NCBI GenBank assembly: GCA_029204225.1
Contig: CM055106.1
Span: 18,982,149-19,046,148, forward strand
Reading direction: 5' to 3'
DNA length: 64,000 nt
Source of the DNA: Diphasiastrum complanatum
Lineage: Eukaryota; Streptophyta; Lycopodiopsida; Lycopodiales; Lycopodiaceae
Shown here: positions 45,340-56,300 of the stretch, piece by piece
How positions within the stretch are numbered: position 1 is the stretch's first letter
Layout: the number at the start of each line of letters is the position of its first letter
Notes under the pieces: model-generated
Database searches by the model: none
The model's input: only the letters and a program-made list of their open reading frames with translations
Told to the model about the DNA's origin: nothing
Position numbers and translations under genes: made by a program

Positions 45340-45735
45340 GCTCTTTTTTCTAGAGGTTGCCCATCCTCAATCATGGTCATTGGCACTTATTTTCTAGAGG
45401 CTGCCCATCCTCAATCATGGTGGAACAAGTCACTAGGGTGATCAGACCGTAGGCCTTGTCCTGTTCTTATAGACTCCTCTGAGCCTTCATTATAGACTTA
45501 GTAATAAGTTTTCTTTATATACTCTATTGAGCCTTCAATATAGACTTTGTTAAAAGCCTTCTTGTTTACTGTCTTTAAGCTTAGAAAGCTTCTTGTTCTT
45601 CTGGCACTTTTTCAAGTATCTGCGCATACCCTCAAAGAGAGGTCAGTCCTTAAGCCCAGAGGGCTTCTTATTCTTGCTCTGATTCTTCAGGTACGTTCAT
45701 GCGTTCCTGCACATCCCTTCAAAAAAGGTCAGTGT
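45340..45735. repeat. Short tandem duplications in K
   Basis: TTTCTAGAGGTTGCCCATCC with CTCAATCATGG occurs twice about 42 bases apart (45349 and 45391). A longer unit of about 100 bases, from AAGCTTAGAAAGCTTCTTGT-like to CAAAGAGAGGTCAG, is duplicated at 45575-45735. No coding assignment for 44740-46780. Confidence 0.6.
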
Positions 45736-46808
45736 TCATAATACCATAAAACCTTAGTTCTACAGGTATCCATGCCTGTTACTGAATTCATTAAAGTAAT
45801 AAGTTCATACAATATTCTAAAAGAATATTGATCATTGATAATTCTATATCATCAAAGTCTATCTGACTTTTAAACTAGGAAAGTCTTTATTACTTAGGGA
45901 CAATTTGTCTCTACAAATTACACCCCTCCAACGCATAAAGCGTTGTCCGCAATGAAAAATTTCTCAACTAAAAGTCTTAAATCTTTCAAAAATTTCTGGA
46001 TATTCTTGGAAGAATTCTTCTTCCATTCAGCTTGCATCCATAATCGAATGCTTTATAAACTTTAGGAGATATTGTGTTTATGCTTATTTCTTTCTTTCAA
46101 ATTTGATCTTATATGTTAAGATCAGCTTTGGGTGAAGAGTCTTTTCAGTTCCTCGATCTACCTTAGATCTTTTAATCTTTGAATTCAAAATTAGCTTACT
46201 GAATCTATATTGAGTAGATCCAATCATTTCATTTTCATCATGAGTTTTAGATTGCTCAAAAACAATTTCTTAGTATATTGTTTTTTTGGGGATTCAGGAA
46301 TGGGATAGGGTAAAGTGGTCTTAAAGTTTTCAGTCCCCGTTCCTCCTTAGCTAGTCATGCTTTTACATAATGTCTTAGGAGGTTTAACTTCCTATTCATG
46401 ATTTCAAAAGATGCTTGAAATCTAGGTCCGTCTTTATCAAGAAATCATTTCTAAGAAGCAATGCTTCTATACTCCAAGGATGATCACTAGGAATTCTTTC
46501 TCATGTGTGGTTGATTCAATTCAACATATCATCAAGGTTTACTTTTGCATAAAGTATGAAAACAAGTGTAAACCAACATTACATGACATGCATGCTTAAA
46601 TCAAAATTACTTGACATGCATTAACCTACTAAAAGCTTAGAGCTTAAATCAACATTACTTGACATATATTAAGCTACTAAAAGCTTAGATCACATAACAC
46701 GCATGTTTGAAAAATTCAAAAAAACTGTACTGATAGTATTGAATCAAAATCATTTTTGGAAACAACTTAGTATTTTTCATCCTATTTGATGTTTTTCTTT
46801 AAAGCATT

Positions 46809-47084
46809 TCAAGATCTACATTTAAAACATTCTTGCGATCCTAGTGGACAATCAATATGGTTCAAGAAATTCTTTCCTTGTTTCACTAGTATGGCCTTCA
46901 ATGATTTTATGGCTGAAACTAGTCTTGGGTTGTATGTTTTTGATAAACATGACCTTCTAGTTCTCCGCAAGTAGGCTTCCAGTGTTTCGTAGTCATTAGG
47001 TTCTTCATCATGCCTATCAGGATGCCTATCAGGAGTCTTTGTCTTCTTGATCTTTCCAAGCAGTTCTTGCTTTTTGAAGCACAA
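46809..47084 (-). pseudogene. Short ORF beside the K PBS, possible gag remnant
   Basis: A 91-codon minus-strand frame (CFKKQELLGKIKKTK, DYETLEAYLRRTRRSC, LSKTYNPRLVSAIKSLKAIL) starts about 100 bases after the PBS, the position of leader or gag start. It is basic and ends QECFKCRS. I cannot match it to a known Gag; it may be a residual gag or chance. Confidence 0.3.
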
Positions 47085-47175
47085 GGCCTCTTAAACATCA
47101 AGTGGAGCTTTGTGTTCTTCTGCATGCATGAACATACAAGGTCTTCACATCAAGTTCACAAAATATTAAACCATA

Positions 47176-47187
47176 GCTCTGATACCA
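47176..47187 (-). promoter_or_regulatory. Primer-binding site of K
   Basis: GCTCTGATACCA on the plus strand, three bases from TGTGAAGTCG at 47191. It gives K a minus-strand retroelement orientation. Confidence 0.8.
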
Positions 47188-47190
47188 AAC

Positions 47191-47592
47191 TGTGAAGTCG
47201 AGGGTGGAGGCCTGTCCTAAGTTCTTAAAGGCCAAAAGATTTATTGGCTTATCATTCACATAAAGCAAGTCTTGAATCTTAAATGAAAATCAAATTTACT
47301 TTAAATCAAAGTAGACTTGGAAACTAATACTCAAAAACAATGCATCTCATAAATTCATTCACACAACAACGAAAGCACTAAGAGGTCCCCATCTTGACCC
47401 CTCAGTGCTTCCGCTGTTGTGTGAATGAGTTTATAAAATGCATTATTTTTTAGTATTAGTTTCCAAGCTACTTTGATTTAAAGTCTTATTTGATTTTCAT
47501 TTAAGATTCAAGACTTGCTTTATGTGAATGATAAGCCAATAAATCTTTTGGCCTTTAAGTAATTAGGACGGGCCTTCACCCTCGAGTTCACA
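47191..47592 (-). repeat. Palindromic 5' terminus of K
   Basis: Arm 1 (47191-47378) and arm 2 (47405-47592) are near-perfect reverse complements around a loop beginning TAAGAGGTCCCC. Mismatches are few (for example GGAGGCCTG versus GAAGGCCCG). The whole block starts TG and ends CA and can act as one LTR of about 402 bases or be two inverted LTRs. Confidence 0.85.
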
Positions 47593-47597
47593 AATTG

Positions 47598-47715
47598 CCA
47601 ATTTAGATCAACATTTTTGTGTCTAGTTTTTTGATAGATTGTTAAGCAAGCATCCAATCACTCTTGTGGATCTTTTGTACATCCATTTATGGTCCTAAAG
47701 TACAGTACTTTCACA
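47598..47715 (+). repeat. 5' LTR of J1, second part
   Basis: Continues the J LTR (CCAATTTAGATCAAC to AGTACTTTCACA) up to the PBS. Confidence 0.8.
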
Positions 47716-47727
47716 TGGTATCACAAC
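47716..47727 (+). promoter_or_regulatory. Primer-binding site of J1 (variant)
   Basis: TGGTATCACAAC directly follows the LTR end CA at 47715; the first eight bases match the standard copia PBS. Confidence 0.65.
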
Positions 47728-48375
47728 CAAGTACAAGAGCATTAACCATTGATCAAAAGTAAATCCATTTTTAGCAAGTTTTGGTGCTAAAAACTAGTAT
47801 TGAGAGGGCAAGCTAGAATCTTGATTTTGGTGAGGGGATTTGATCCCAAACTTGGTAGGGATCCAAATATGTACTTTTCACACGTGTGAAAACCTCTGAA
47901 CCTGCATTTAATGCATGATATTCATTTGATCCAAAGAAATTCAATTTGTGAGCTTTTGATGTAATTTTTAGTGAAAATCTTAGAATAAGCTACCAAGATT
48001 GAGTGCCATTGATTAGATTTGACATAGGGTCATGAGATCTAAAAAATCTAGGCTGAAATAAGGTCCTCTAAACTTGCTTTATAGGTCTTGAAAGTACATC
48101 AAACAGTGTGGGGGAGATTTAGTCATGTTTTTGTCCAAAAATGGTGAAAATTGATAGGATTTGATAAGTCTTTGATAGAATCTCATCTAATGTACATTTC
48201 ATCTTTGTGAGGGAGTGTAAGAACTGTGACTAGAAGTCCAAGAGAGGGCTAGAAGTCAAATTTGAGGTAATCAAGACAAAGTGAAACCTTTGTGAGTTTC
48301 TAAGATCAAATCAATTTCAATTTTTCTGAGCATTGTTTTGTAGGATCCTTCCAAAAAGTTCTTTTGATTATGTGC

Positions 48376-50030
48376 TTAGAATCAATCTCTAAATAGAGAG
48401 TTGGCTTTCATTGGAGAGAAGATTCAAGATGGAGAGCTTGTACAAATTGTCCTTTATGATCCAGGAGATGACTTTGTAAATTTGGTCCAAAGTTTTGCCA
48501 TCCAAGACACTTTTCCAACTATAGAAAAACTTCATAGTGCATTAGTGGCTGAAGAGTGTAGGATGAAGGCAATAATGAGCTCATTGTCTTTGCAGAATGG
48601 AGATAGAAAGCCAATTTCTCATTCAAGAGCAAAACAAAGACCAATGGAAAGAAGAAGCATCCAAAGGAGGCCAAAGAAGAAGATGATGCATCAAGTTCAA
48701 AGGACAAGTCAAAGCAAAAATTTTACTTTTGAGGAGGAGGAGGATGAAGTAGATATATTCTTGATGGCATCTACATCCTCACCAACAAGCAATGGAAATT
48801 CAAGAGATACATAGCTAACTCTCACATGTCTTGTGAAAAGAACTTTTCTCAACCTTAGACTCATTCAATGATGCTAAAAAGCTTGTTTTTACTGCAAGTG
48901 ATGAAGAATGTAGGATATATGGTGTTGGTACCATCTCTTTGTATCTAGAATCCTCAATAAGTATGGATCTAGAAAATGTCCTTTATGTACCATCAATCAC
49001 CAAGAATATGCTGTGTTGGTCTACTCTTAGAAAGTGGTTTGGATGTCCACTTTAAGCATGGTTTTTGTTTCATTTTGAACAATGATGTTTGTATTGCAAA
49101 GGGATTTACACATGGAATATTGTTTAAGTTGGAAGCTAGTGTTGCTCTTGGCAAAGGAGGAGATCACTCAAGTGGAGATCTTGGCAAAGTGTGTTCTTTC
49201 TTTCATTGAAGAGAAGCACCAAAAGGAGGAACATCTTGAGGATCAACCTCAAAGCATGAGAGTTCCAAGGAGGTCCTCAATGACAAAGGCCAAGTCATCA
49301 AATTGCATGCAGATTTTCCATTCAAGTGTGCATCTTGCAAGGATGGTGAGCATTGGAGAGTCTACTATCTTTGAATACTTGTTGGATAGTATTAGTAGAC
49401 ATGGAGTGACTTGTTGCTTATCTTTAAGATCTGATGTTTAGTACTCTTTATGACAAGACAATGAAATAAGATGCTTTCAAATCTCCATTTGTTGTTGATA
49501 AAGCAATTTCATTGGATAACTATTTTTGTAATAGTTTGAATAGTGTCATAAAAGATGAAACATCATTTGTATTGGAAATCTTTGGCTCCACATGCTTTGA
49601 GAATGATCATTCCAATGTAAGGACCAATGATTATCCTATTTCAATGATAGGAATAATGGTAGTGTTTTGCTCTTCAATTAGAGATTGTAGAATCTACTTG
49701 TTTTTCACCAAAGAGTTTGTCAATGGTGGAAATGTGATCTTTCAAGAGTGGAAGATTTGTAAACTTGAATAAGAACCTTTGGATCAACACCTTATTCAAT
49801 TCGTTGATGGTTTGGAGTCTAGTCAAGTGGAGGAGCAAGCTCAAGACCTGAGGACTCCAAGAAGAACCTTGAGTATCAAGATGGAGCCATCAAGGCTCTA
49901 TCATGTGGATCAAGCAAGGCAAATTGTCTTTGGCAACATTATTTATGCACTTAATAGTTTAATTGATGTATCTTCAAGTGCACAAAATGCCTATCATGAT
50001 GTATAGTTTTGGAAGTGTGCTACATGTATA
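48376..50030 (+). pseudogene. gag-pol remnant of J1
   Basis: Leader sequence joins gag at about residue 125 of relatives (SLNRELAFIGEKIQDGELVQ, then NLVQSFAIQDTFPTIEKLHS, 48380-48814). The zinc knuckle is absent: basic sequence joins NFTFEEEEDEVDIFL. At protease, IANSHMSCEKNF remains but the DSGA active site is deleted. Then come a pre-integrase piece (VGLLLESGLDVHFKHGFCFI), the integrase end and linker (LRTPRRTLSIKMEPSRLYHV, 49779-50006). Stops and shifts are frequent. Compared with the Gag-Pol of C, each loss is a discrete block. Confidence 0.75.
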
Positions 50031-50034
50031 TAAA

Positions 50035-50206
50035 TACGTATGTGGAACATCTTGTAAGGGGTCCTTTAAGAGGTGGTGAAAGATCCTTCATGGACGTCAT
50101 TCTCTATTGGAGTCTCAAAAGTTCCTTGCTTGTAACTGGACTTTTTAGAAACTTCTAACAGCTTTCATTCATCTATCAAGATAGTTGTAAATAGATCAAG
50201 CTAAAT
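50035..50206 (+). pseudogene. RT scrap of J1
   Basis: Reads YVEHLVRGPLRGGERSFMDV then ILYWSLKSSLLVTGLFRNF and stop. The first part equals the RT region before IGSLIWLTITRPD in C; the remainder of RT and RNase H is missing and the 3' end of the element follows at once. J3 has the same junction. Confidence 0.7.
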
Positions 50207-50215
50207 GTGAGGAGG
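50207..50215 (+). promoter_or_regulatory. Polypurine tract of J1
   Basis: GTGAGGAGG immediately before the 3' LTR start TGTGAAGAATTGCC. Confidence 0.7.
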
Positions 50216-50967
50216 TGTGAAGAATTGCCAAAAATTGGCAAATCTAGCTTGATCAAAAACCATGTAGTATAATGTAGGTTATGCCAAGTCCATGTGAGGC
50301 CAAGATGCCACATGGCAATCCACTCCTAATGTAGGTTATGTCAAGTCCATAGGGTTGGTCATGTGAGGCCAAGATGCCACATGGCAATCCACTCCTAATG
50401 TAGGTTATGTCAAGTCCATAAGGTTGGTCATGTCATTTTGGTAGTGATTCCTAGTTTATACGACCTAAATCCTATATTTAAGGTGAAAATTGGCCAACTA
50501 GCTATCAACTAGGCATGACTCTAGGAAATAGACTAGGGTCTCATTTTAGGGCAAAAAGGCTGAGGTAACTTCCTTATTACATGTTGGAAATCCACCTAAC
50601 TTCACAAAAGAAGTCAAATTTGCTATGTATTCCAAGCTCCCGTAGTGAGAAGATAGAATATCTTAGGAGCTCAATCTCAAGCTAGTTCACTATGTACATT
50701 GAGTTTTTGTGATCCAAATGAAACAAAATTGATTTATACTTTATTATCAATCTACAGGCCATACAACAGGTTGTGGCTTGTATGTGTGGGCTCGGATTTC
50801 AATGTTGATCAATGCTTTTGATTGCTAATGCTTGTTGTTTGTCAAATTGCCAATCTAGATCAACTTTTTTGTGTCTAGTTTTTTGATAGATTGTTAAGCA
50901 AGCATCCAATCACTCTTGTGGATCTTTTGTACATCCATTTATGGTCCTAAAGTATAGTACTTCTACA
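50216..50967 (+). repeat. 3' LTR of J1
   Basis: 752 bases, TGTGAAGAATTGCC to AGTACTTCTACA. It carries an internal tandem duplication of about 68 bases (50270-50440, TAATGTAGGTTATGTCAAGT units) and a weak TATATTTAAG near 50473. The site TTGTCAAATTGCCAATC at about 50838 is the paralogous empty site of K. Confidence 0.85.
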
Positions 50968-51183
50968 TGGTATCAAAGCATGAATAATTTTAGATCATTA
51001 AGATCCAAAATGTCTCTTTGATCTTTGGTAAGATAGACAAGCAAATCACCAATATTGCCAATGTAGAAAAACCAACATCTATACTATGAATGAGATGCAA
51101 ACTCTAATAGATCTTAATCAAACATCAATCAAAACAAAATAATGTTGTTGTTCATAAAAAAATAGTAAGCTACTATATTTTAC
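50968..51183 (+). other. Second PBS and leader-like sequence after the J1 3' LTR
   Basis: TGGTATCAAAGC (50968-50979) abuts the outer edge of the J1 3' LTR, with about 200 non-coding bases following. A 3' LTR should be followed by host DNA and a target duplication; here an element-internal start follows, so a second J copy shared this LTR. Confidence 0.6.
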
Positions 51184-51625
51184 ATGTGTGGATCTGAAAA
51201 TAGCAATTAATAAGCATTCTACAGATAGAATTGCAAGATATCACAAGTATAGTGCACCAATGGATAGTAGAACCCAAGAGAACCATGTATAAGCATGACT
51301 GAGATAAGAGAGAGAGAATGTCTTCTCTTCCCATGAGCTACATCCTTTTATAACAGGTCCAAACCTAAGTTCAAACTTTGGTTTTCTCTCCATAATGAAA
51401 ATTCTACTATGTTTAAGACTAGATTCAATGTATATACTACTCAAATTGAATCCCTCCAAAACTCGTGTTCTATAGTTCCCCACACTTTCCAAAAGTGTTT
51501 AATCAAATGCTTTTAGACTAATATAACTTTGAAAAGTCAAAATCTAAGTCTAATATGAAAATTGGCCTCAATTACCGAATATACAAATATGACCAAAATG
51601 ACTAAACTAATTGAAATCTCTCACA
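51184..51625 (-). repeat. 3' LTR of L
   Basis: Right edge ATCTCTCACA at 51625 next to the polypurine tract. Left edge probably TGTGTGGATCTG at 51184, from the TG rule only. No PBS or partner LTR is present, so the length is provisional. Confidence 0.5.
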
Positions 51626-52163
51626 CTTCCTCTTCAACTAGTTTTAGCATAGACTTTGAAAACACTCCAAGTGAAGTCTTATGCTTCATAAACAAGTCCG
51701 TTTCCAATGCTTTACTGAAGATATCAGCTACACATTTTCTTGAGGACACATGTTGAAGCTCCACATCCTTTGCCATGGCGTGCTCCCTCACAAAGTGATA
51801 TGCCACCTCAATATGACATGAAGAATCACATAGAATGTAAATGAGATAATTCCTCCATGCTATTAACTTTGAGCTCTCTAGAAAATTACAACAACCAAAC
51901 AATAAATGTGAGTGATCGATCATGGCTTGCTTATCTCCTCCCTCTTTGTCCTTTCTTGATATGTCTCCATCATAAAACTCCATGAATGAGCCTCCATCTC
52001 CATCTTGCCACAAGATACCACCATCACTTGATGACTTGATCATGAATGAGTGACATAATGAAACTCCAATATATTCATTTCCATCAACAAAACTAGCCAA
52101 GAATGCTAGTACAAATCCAACATCAAAATGATGCTCACCAATGTAGCTAGTTTTGCCAAGCAA
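51621..52163 (-). pseudogene. RNase H tail of L fused to unrelated reading frame
   Basis: The last 65 codons read HIEVAYHFVREHAMAKDVEL, QHVSSRKCVADIFSKALETD and SMLKLVEEEV, the standard copia RNase H end. The first 115 codons (DVGFVLAFLASFVDGNEYIG, SSSDGGILWQDGDGGSFMEF) do not match RNase H and may be from another part of the element or from the junction. The frame is open over 180 codons, but no catalytic RNase H residue is included. Confidence 0.6.
51626..51638 (-). promoter_or_regulatory. Polypurine tract of L
   Basis: CTTCCTCTTCAAC on the plus strand (GTTGAAGAGGAAG on the element strand) beside the LTR, almost the same as in element C. Confidence 0.75.
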
Positions 52164-52192
52164 TTTATCACACGTACCTGGTCTAGGCCATA

Positions 52193-52341
52193 CTGACTAC
52201 ATTTTGGAGGATTGTAGGAGTGATTTAGTTGGCAGTGTCCAGCGATCGCATTGAACTCCATCCGAATCGTAACAGAGGATCGTGGTTTATTTGCGCGACT
52301 GCAAAATCCAAATCGCGATACACAAACTTGATCACTCATCA
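52193..52341 (+). repeat. Partial 5' LTR of H
   Basis: From CTGACTACATTTTGGAGG to ATCACTCATCA it matches the end of the 3' LTR (57555-57712), sharing GGCAGTGTCCAGCGATCGCA. The U3 part is missing. Confidence 0.8.
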
Positions 52342-52342
52342 G

Positions 52343-52354
52343 TGGTATCAAAGC
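52343..52354 (+). promoter_or_regulatory. Primer-binding site of H (variant)
   Basis: TGGTATCAAAGC one base after the LTR end CA. Confidence 0.75.
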
Positions 52355-52457
52355 AGGTCATCCTATCACATTCTGACATAGCTAAGAAGCTAGCAGATCT
52401 AGGAGGCCAAGCATTCAAACAAACAAACATCAACAAAAGAAAAGACTCCAAGGAGCA

Positions 52458-53340
52458 ATGGCTTCAATCAGCAGCATGCAGAGCAAGATTTGCACAATAC
52501 TTGATTCCTCAGGATCTAACTTTCTAGCCTAGAAAGTTAAGACATCTTTGATACTCAAGGGTGAAGGACTATTCCCATGCGTGGATGGCACTAAAGAAAT
52601 GCCTACGACAACAAGCAAGGAGCTACATGAATGGAGGGAGAAAAACAACAAGGCAGTAGCCTTGCTATCATCTTCCATCAAAGATAGTCTCACACTTGAC
52701 TTGGCTACACTCTCCAAAGCTAAGGAGATGTGGAATGCATTACTCGCCAGATTTTAGACGAAATCAAAAAGTCAAATCATGATGTTGAAAGATTAGTTGA
52801 CGAATTTGCAGTGGGATGGAAAAGACCTCACTTCTTTCGTAAGAAAGATAAAGGACCTGTTTCTGTCACTACATAACTCTGGAGCAGAGAACGATGTGTT
52901 AGCTGAGAAGCAGCTCACGTACCTGTTGAGAGCCTTATCCAGATCATTCCAGACGACAAGGACCCTTCTCGCGAAAGATCCCGCCATGAACCTCGAAAAG
53001 ACGATTGGCGAGATTTGAGAGGAGGTCAAGGCCAGAGAACATCTGGATCACAAAGATGAATCTGACCGGGCCCTCTACGGCAACAAAAAAAAAATCAAAG
53101 AAGCAATTTAGGCCTAAGAGGGAGTCCAATTAGAGGCAGGATCGTGACTAGCAAACAGAGAGAACAAGCAAAGACAACTGGAAGACCAAAGAGAGGTCGA
53201 AACAACAAGGTGCAGACAAGAAGACTTGTGTGAGATACAGAAGGGACGGGCATACAGTAGATACATGCTGGCTCAATCCCAAGATTGAGTGTATCCATTT
53301 CCACAAGAAGGGTCACGCAGCGATGGATTGCCGCCAGAAC
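52458..53340 (+). pseudogene. gag: gag of H, broken
   Basis: ATG at 52458 (MASISSMQSKICTILDSSGS), TAG at 52530-52532, then an open continuation (LILKGEGLFPCVDGTKEM, SLTLDLATLSKAKEMWNALL) with another TAG near 52755. The Gag core continues as LTNLQWDGKDLTSFVRKIKD and AEKQLTYLLRALSRSFQTTR. After further breaks the zinc knuckle VECIHFHKKGHAAMDC-type sequence appears at 53285-53340, with CxxC reading CIHF so one cysteine is lost; I retains CIHC. It is a copia Gag of a different lineage from A/B/C. Confidence 0.75.
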
Positions 53341-56300
53341 CCGAGAAACAAGTCAGCACAGAACAGACAGGAGAACAACAATAGTTCATCCTATGTCGAG
53401 GAGCCCAAGAGCTCAAAAATGGGCAAAGAAAGAACGAATAGAAATTGTTCGACCGCCTATATCTGTGAAGACGTGTGTGCATCATCAACATCTGACACAC
53501 ATGAGGTGATCCTAGATTCAGGAGCCACCTCACACTTTATGACATCAAGACGAATCATGTTTGATTTCAGAAGTGCAGATCTCTCAAGATTCATGATTCT
53601 TGGAGATGAATCTAGACATCAAGTGAATGGTATTGGTTCACTATGGCTCAACACCAATGGCAGAGACAGACGACTCAAAGACGTTCTGTTTGTGCCTACT
53701 TTGCAACAAGACTTGCTATCTGTAGCAAAAATAGCAGATGCAGGGATGCGTGTGACATTTTTTGATGAAGCATGCAATGTGATTGATGCCAGTACCAGTA
53801 CTCTCATCACTCAAGGCAGAAGGAAAGAGAACCTATATCATCTGAAAGTATGTCTACCTGCAGATTAGGTGCATCAAACTCATGACGACTCGCCAGACAC
53901 TCTGTGGCACAGAAGAATCTGCCACATAAACTCAATGGCACTTTACCAAGCAAGCCATCATGGAGCGATAATAGGGGCCAACATCTCGAATGCAATCAGT
54001 TCGACCACCTGTGATGCATGCTTGAAGGGCAAGATGTCATGCACACCATTCATCAAAGACTCCTACAGAACGACAAAGATTTTGGAGCTAGTGCACTCTG
54101 ATATCTGTGGACCATTCAACGTGATCTCAGTAGGAGGTTCAAAGTATTACATAACCTTCATTGATGATTATAGCAAATTTGTCAGAGTGTATTTCATTCA
54201 GAATAAATCTGAAGCACTTGATAAATTCACTAAATATATGTGAATTGGATAGAAAGATGCACATGCAGCAAAGTGAAGCAGATCAAAACCGATAAAGGTG
54301 GCAAATACATCTCGAATTGCTTCACTGACTTCTGCAATGATCGTGGCATCATTCACAAAAGAACTGCAGCCTACACACTGCAACACAATGGTGTTGCTGA
54401 ATGAAAGAATAGGACCCTAATGGAAGCAGCCAGATGCATGATGGCCTACTCGAAAGCTCCAAGGGCAATGTGGGCTGAAGCAGTAGCTACAACCGCATAC
54501 ATCCAGAACAGAACAAACAAGTTTGGTGTTTATCACACGATACCACATGAGCTATGGTGGGGTAGAAAGCCCAACCTGTCTTACGTCAGAATCTTTGGCT
54601 ATGTAGCTTATGCACATATTCCTGATAAGCTTCAAAAGAAGCTTGATGAGAAAGTCGAACAGGGATTTCTAGTAGGCTATAACAAAAATTCGTGATACTA
54701 CAGAGTCTACATGCTAGACACGAACATTGTGAAAATAGTGAGAGATGTCAGATTTGATGAGAGCAGGACAATGGCCAACGACGATCCTGTCAGCTACGAA
54801 GTTCTGGAGAGACAGTACTATGACCTACCGCCAACAACAGAGGGAGCAAAGGACAAACACAAAAATGAAGATTTTTGAGTCGTCTCCCATTCAAACGACA
54901 AATCTGACGAATAAAGATTCGAGAGGAAACTTGTTGCCGCTCTTGTAAACCAAAATGGTTCCGGACCAAGCAGAGTAGACAAGGACAAAGACATAGTTGT
55001 TTCAGGAGGATCTCCCAGAAGGTCGACAAGACCACGAAGAGCGCCAACAAGATATGTGCCAGGCAGCTCAGCTTCCACATTAGAAAAGTTCTACGGGTTC
55101 AGTGGCGAACCACAGACTTTCGAGGAGGCAAATGAAGGTCCAGAAAAGGACAGATCGATCCAAGCCATGAACCCAGAGATGGAGTCCATGAGAAAGAACC
55201 AGGTATGGACATTGGAGCCATTACCAAATAAGCGCAAGACTGTCAAATGCAAATGGATCTTCAAGTTCCAATACGGACCAGACAGGAATGTGGTAAAATA
55301 CAAGACAACACTAGTAGCAAAAGGTTTTTCTTAGAGATACGGTATTGACTACTCTGAAACCTTCTCTCTTGTCATCAAACATTCGTCCCTACGTTTGTTA
55401 TTTGCATATGCAGCAGCTTATGACCTCAGGATCCACATTGTGGATGAGAAGACAGCCTTCTTGCATGGCGAATTAGACGAAGAGGTCTACATGGATCAAC
55501 CCCCAGGACATGTCTCAAATTCACTTCCTGACTATGCATGCAGAATGCATAGAAACATCTACGGTCTGAAATAATCAGTCCGACAATGGTACAAGAAGAA
55601 AGATCAAGCCCTGAAATCATTAGGATTCAAGCCTCTGTTGGCTGATTCCAATGTATATGTCAGAGTTACAGATGGGCAGATCATCATTGTGGCTGTGTAT
55701 GAGGACGACACTCTGATACTTTGCAGGAGTGAGAAGCTAATTGCTGAAGTAAAAGTAAACATCTCAAAACATTTTGAGATCGGGATCTGGGAAAAGCCAA
55801 GTGTTACCTAGGCTTGCAAAATGAAAGGGACTACAAGGGAGGTAAGTTATACCTTCACCAGTCCAAATACACCCAGAAGATCCTAGAGGACTTGGGGATG
55901 CTGAACTGCAAAGGAGAAAACATTCCAATGCTCGCAGGGATGGTGCTGACAAATGATGACTATCCAAAGACTAAGGAAGAGAGAGAACAGATGTAGCTCA
56001 CACCTTACAGGTTGCTGATAGGATCACTGATCATGTACCTTGCTGACAATACACATCCTGATATTGCTTATGCAGTATTCAGGATGAGCCAATTCTGCAC
56101 GAATCCAAGCTTGACACATTGGAAGATTGCAAAATAAATTTTGCAATATCTTCAATTAACGAGGAATTATGACTTGTGTTATTGTCGTGGTGCAGGTGTC
56201 AGAATACTTTCCTATAGCGACGCTAGTTGGGCATCTCTCAAGGATGACTGTAAAAGCGTCTTGGGAGGATGCACCATTGCATCAGGAGCAGCAGTTCTCT

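Larger units (their letters stand above)
43782..47592 (-). mobile_element. Element K: LTR-type element, almost non-coding, palindromic end
   Basis: A 3811-base insertion flanked by aattg (43777-43781, 47593-47597); the other J LTR at about 50838 has the single uninterrupted site. Its left end (43782 to about 43979) and right end (47405-47592) are inverted repeats of about 190 bases. A direct copy of the left end lies at 47191-47378, so the right terminus is a palindrome with 188-base arms and a 26-base loop. A minus-strand PBS abuts it at 47176-47187. TG...CA ends, a five-base duplication and a PBS say LTR retrotransposon; no protease, integrase or RT is seen, as in LARD-type elements. Possible gag remnant at 46809-47084. 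Confidence 0.75.
43465..50967 (+). mobile_element. Ty1/copia-derived element J1, interrupted by K
   Basis: Plus-strand element: truncated 5' LTR split by K, PBS, leader, heavily deleted gag-pol, polypurine tract and a full 3' LTR (50216-50967). The coding part lacks the start of gag, the zinc knuckle, the protease site and most of RT/RNase H. J3 at 59598-60600 shares the same RT-to-LTR deletion. Confidence 0.8.
51184..52190 (-). mobile_element. 3' part of Ty1/copia element L
   Basis: Minus-strand fragment with an LTR (about 51184-51625), polypurine tract and the end of RNase H. Upstream pol is lost, and it meets the H LTR fragment near 52193. Confidence 0.65.
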
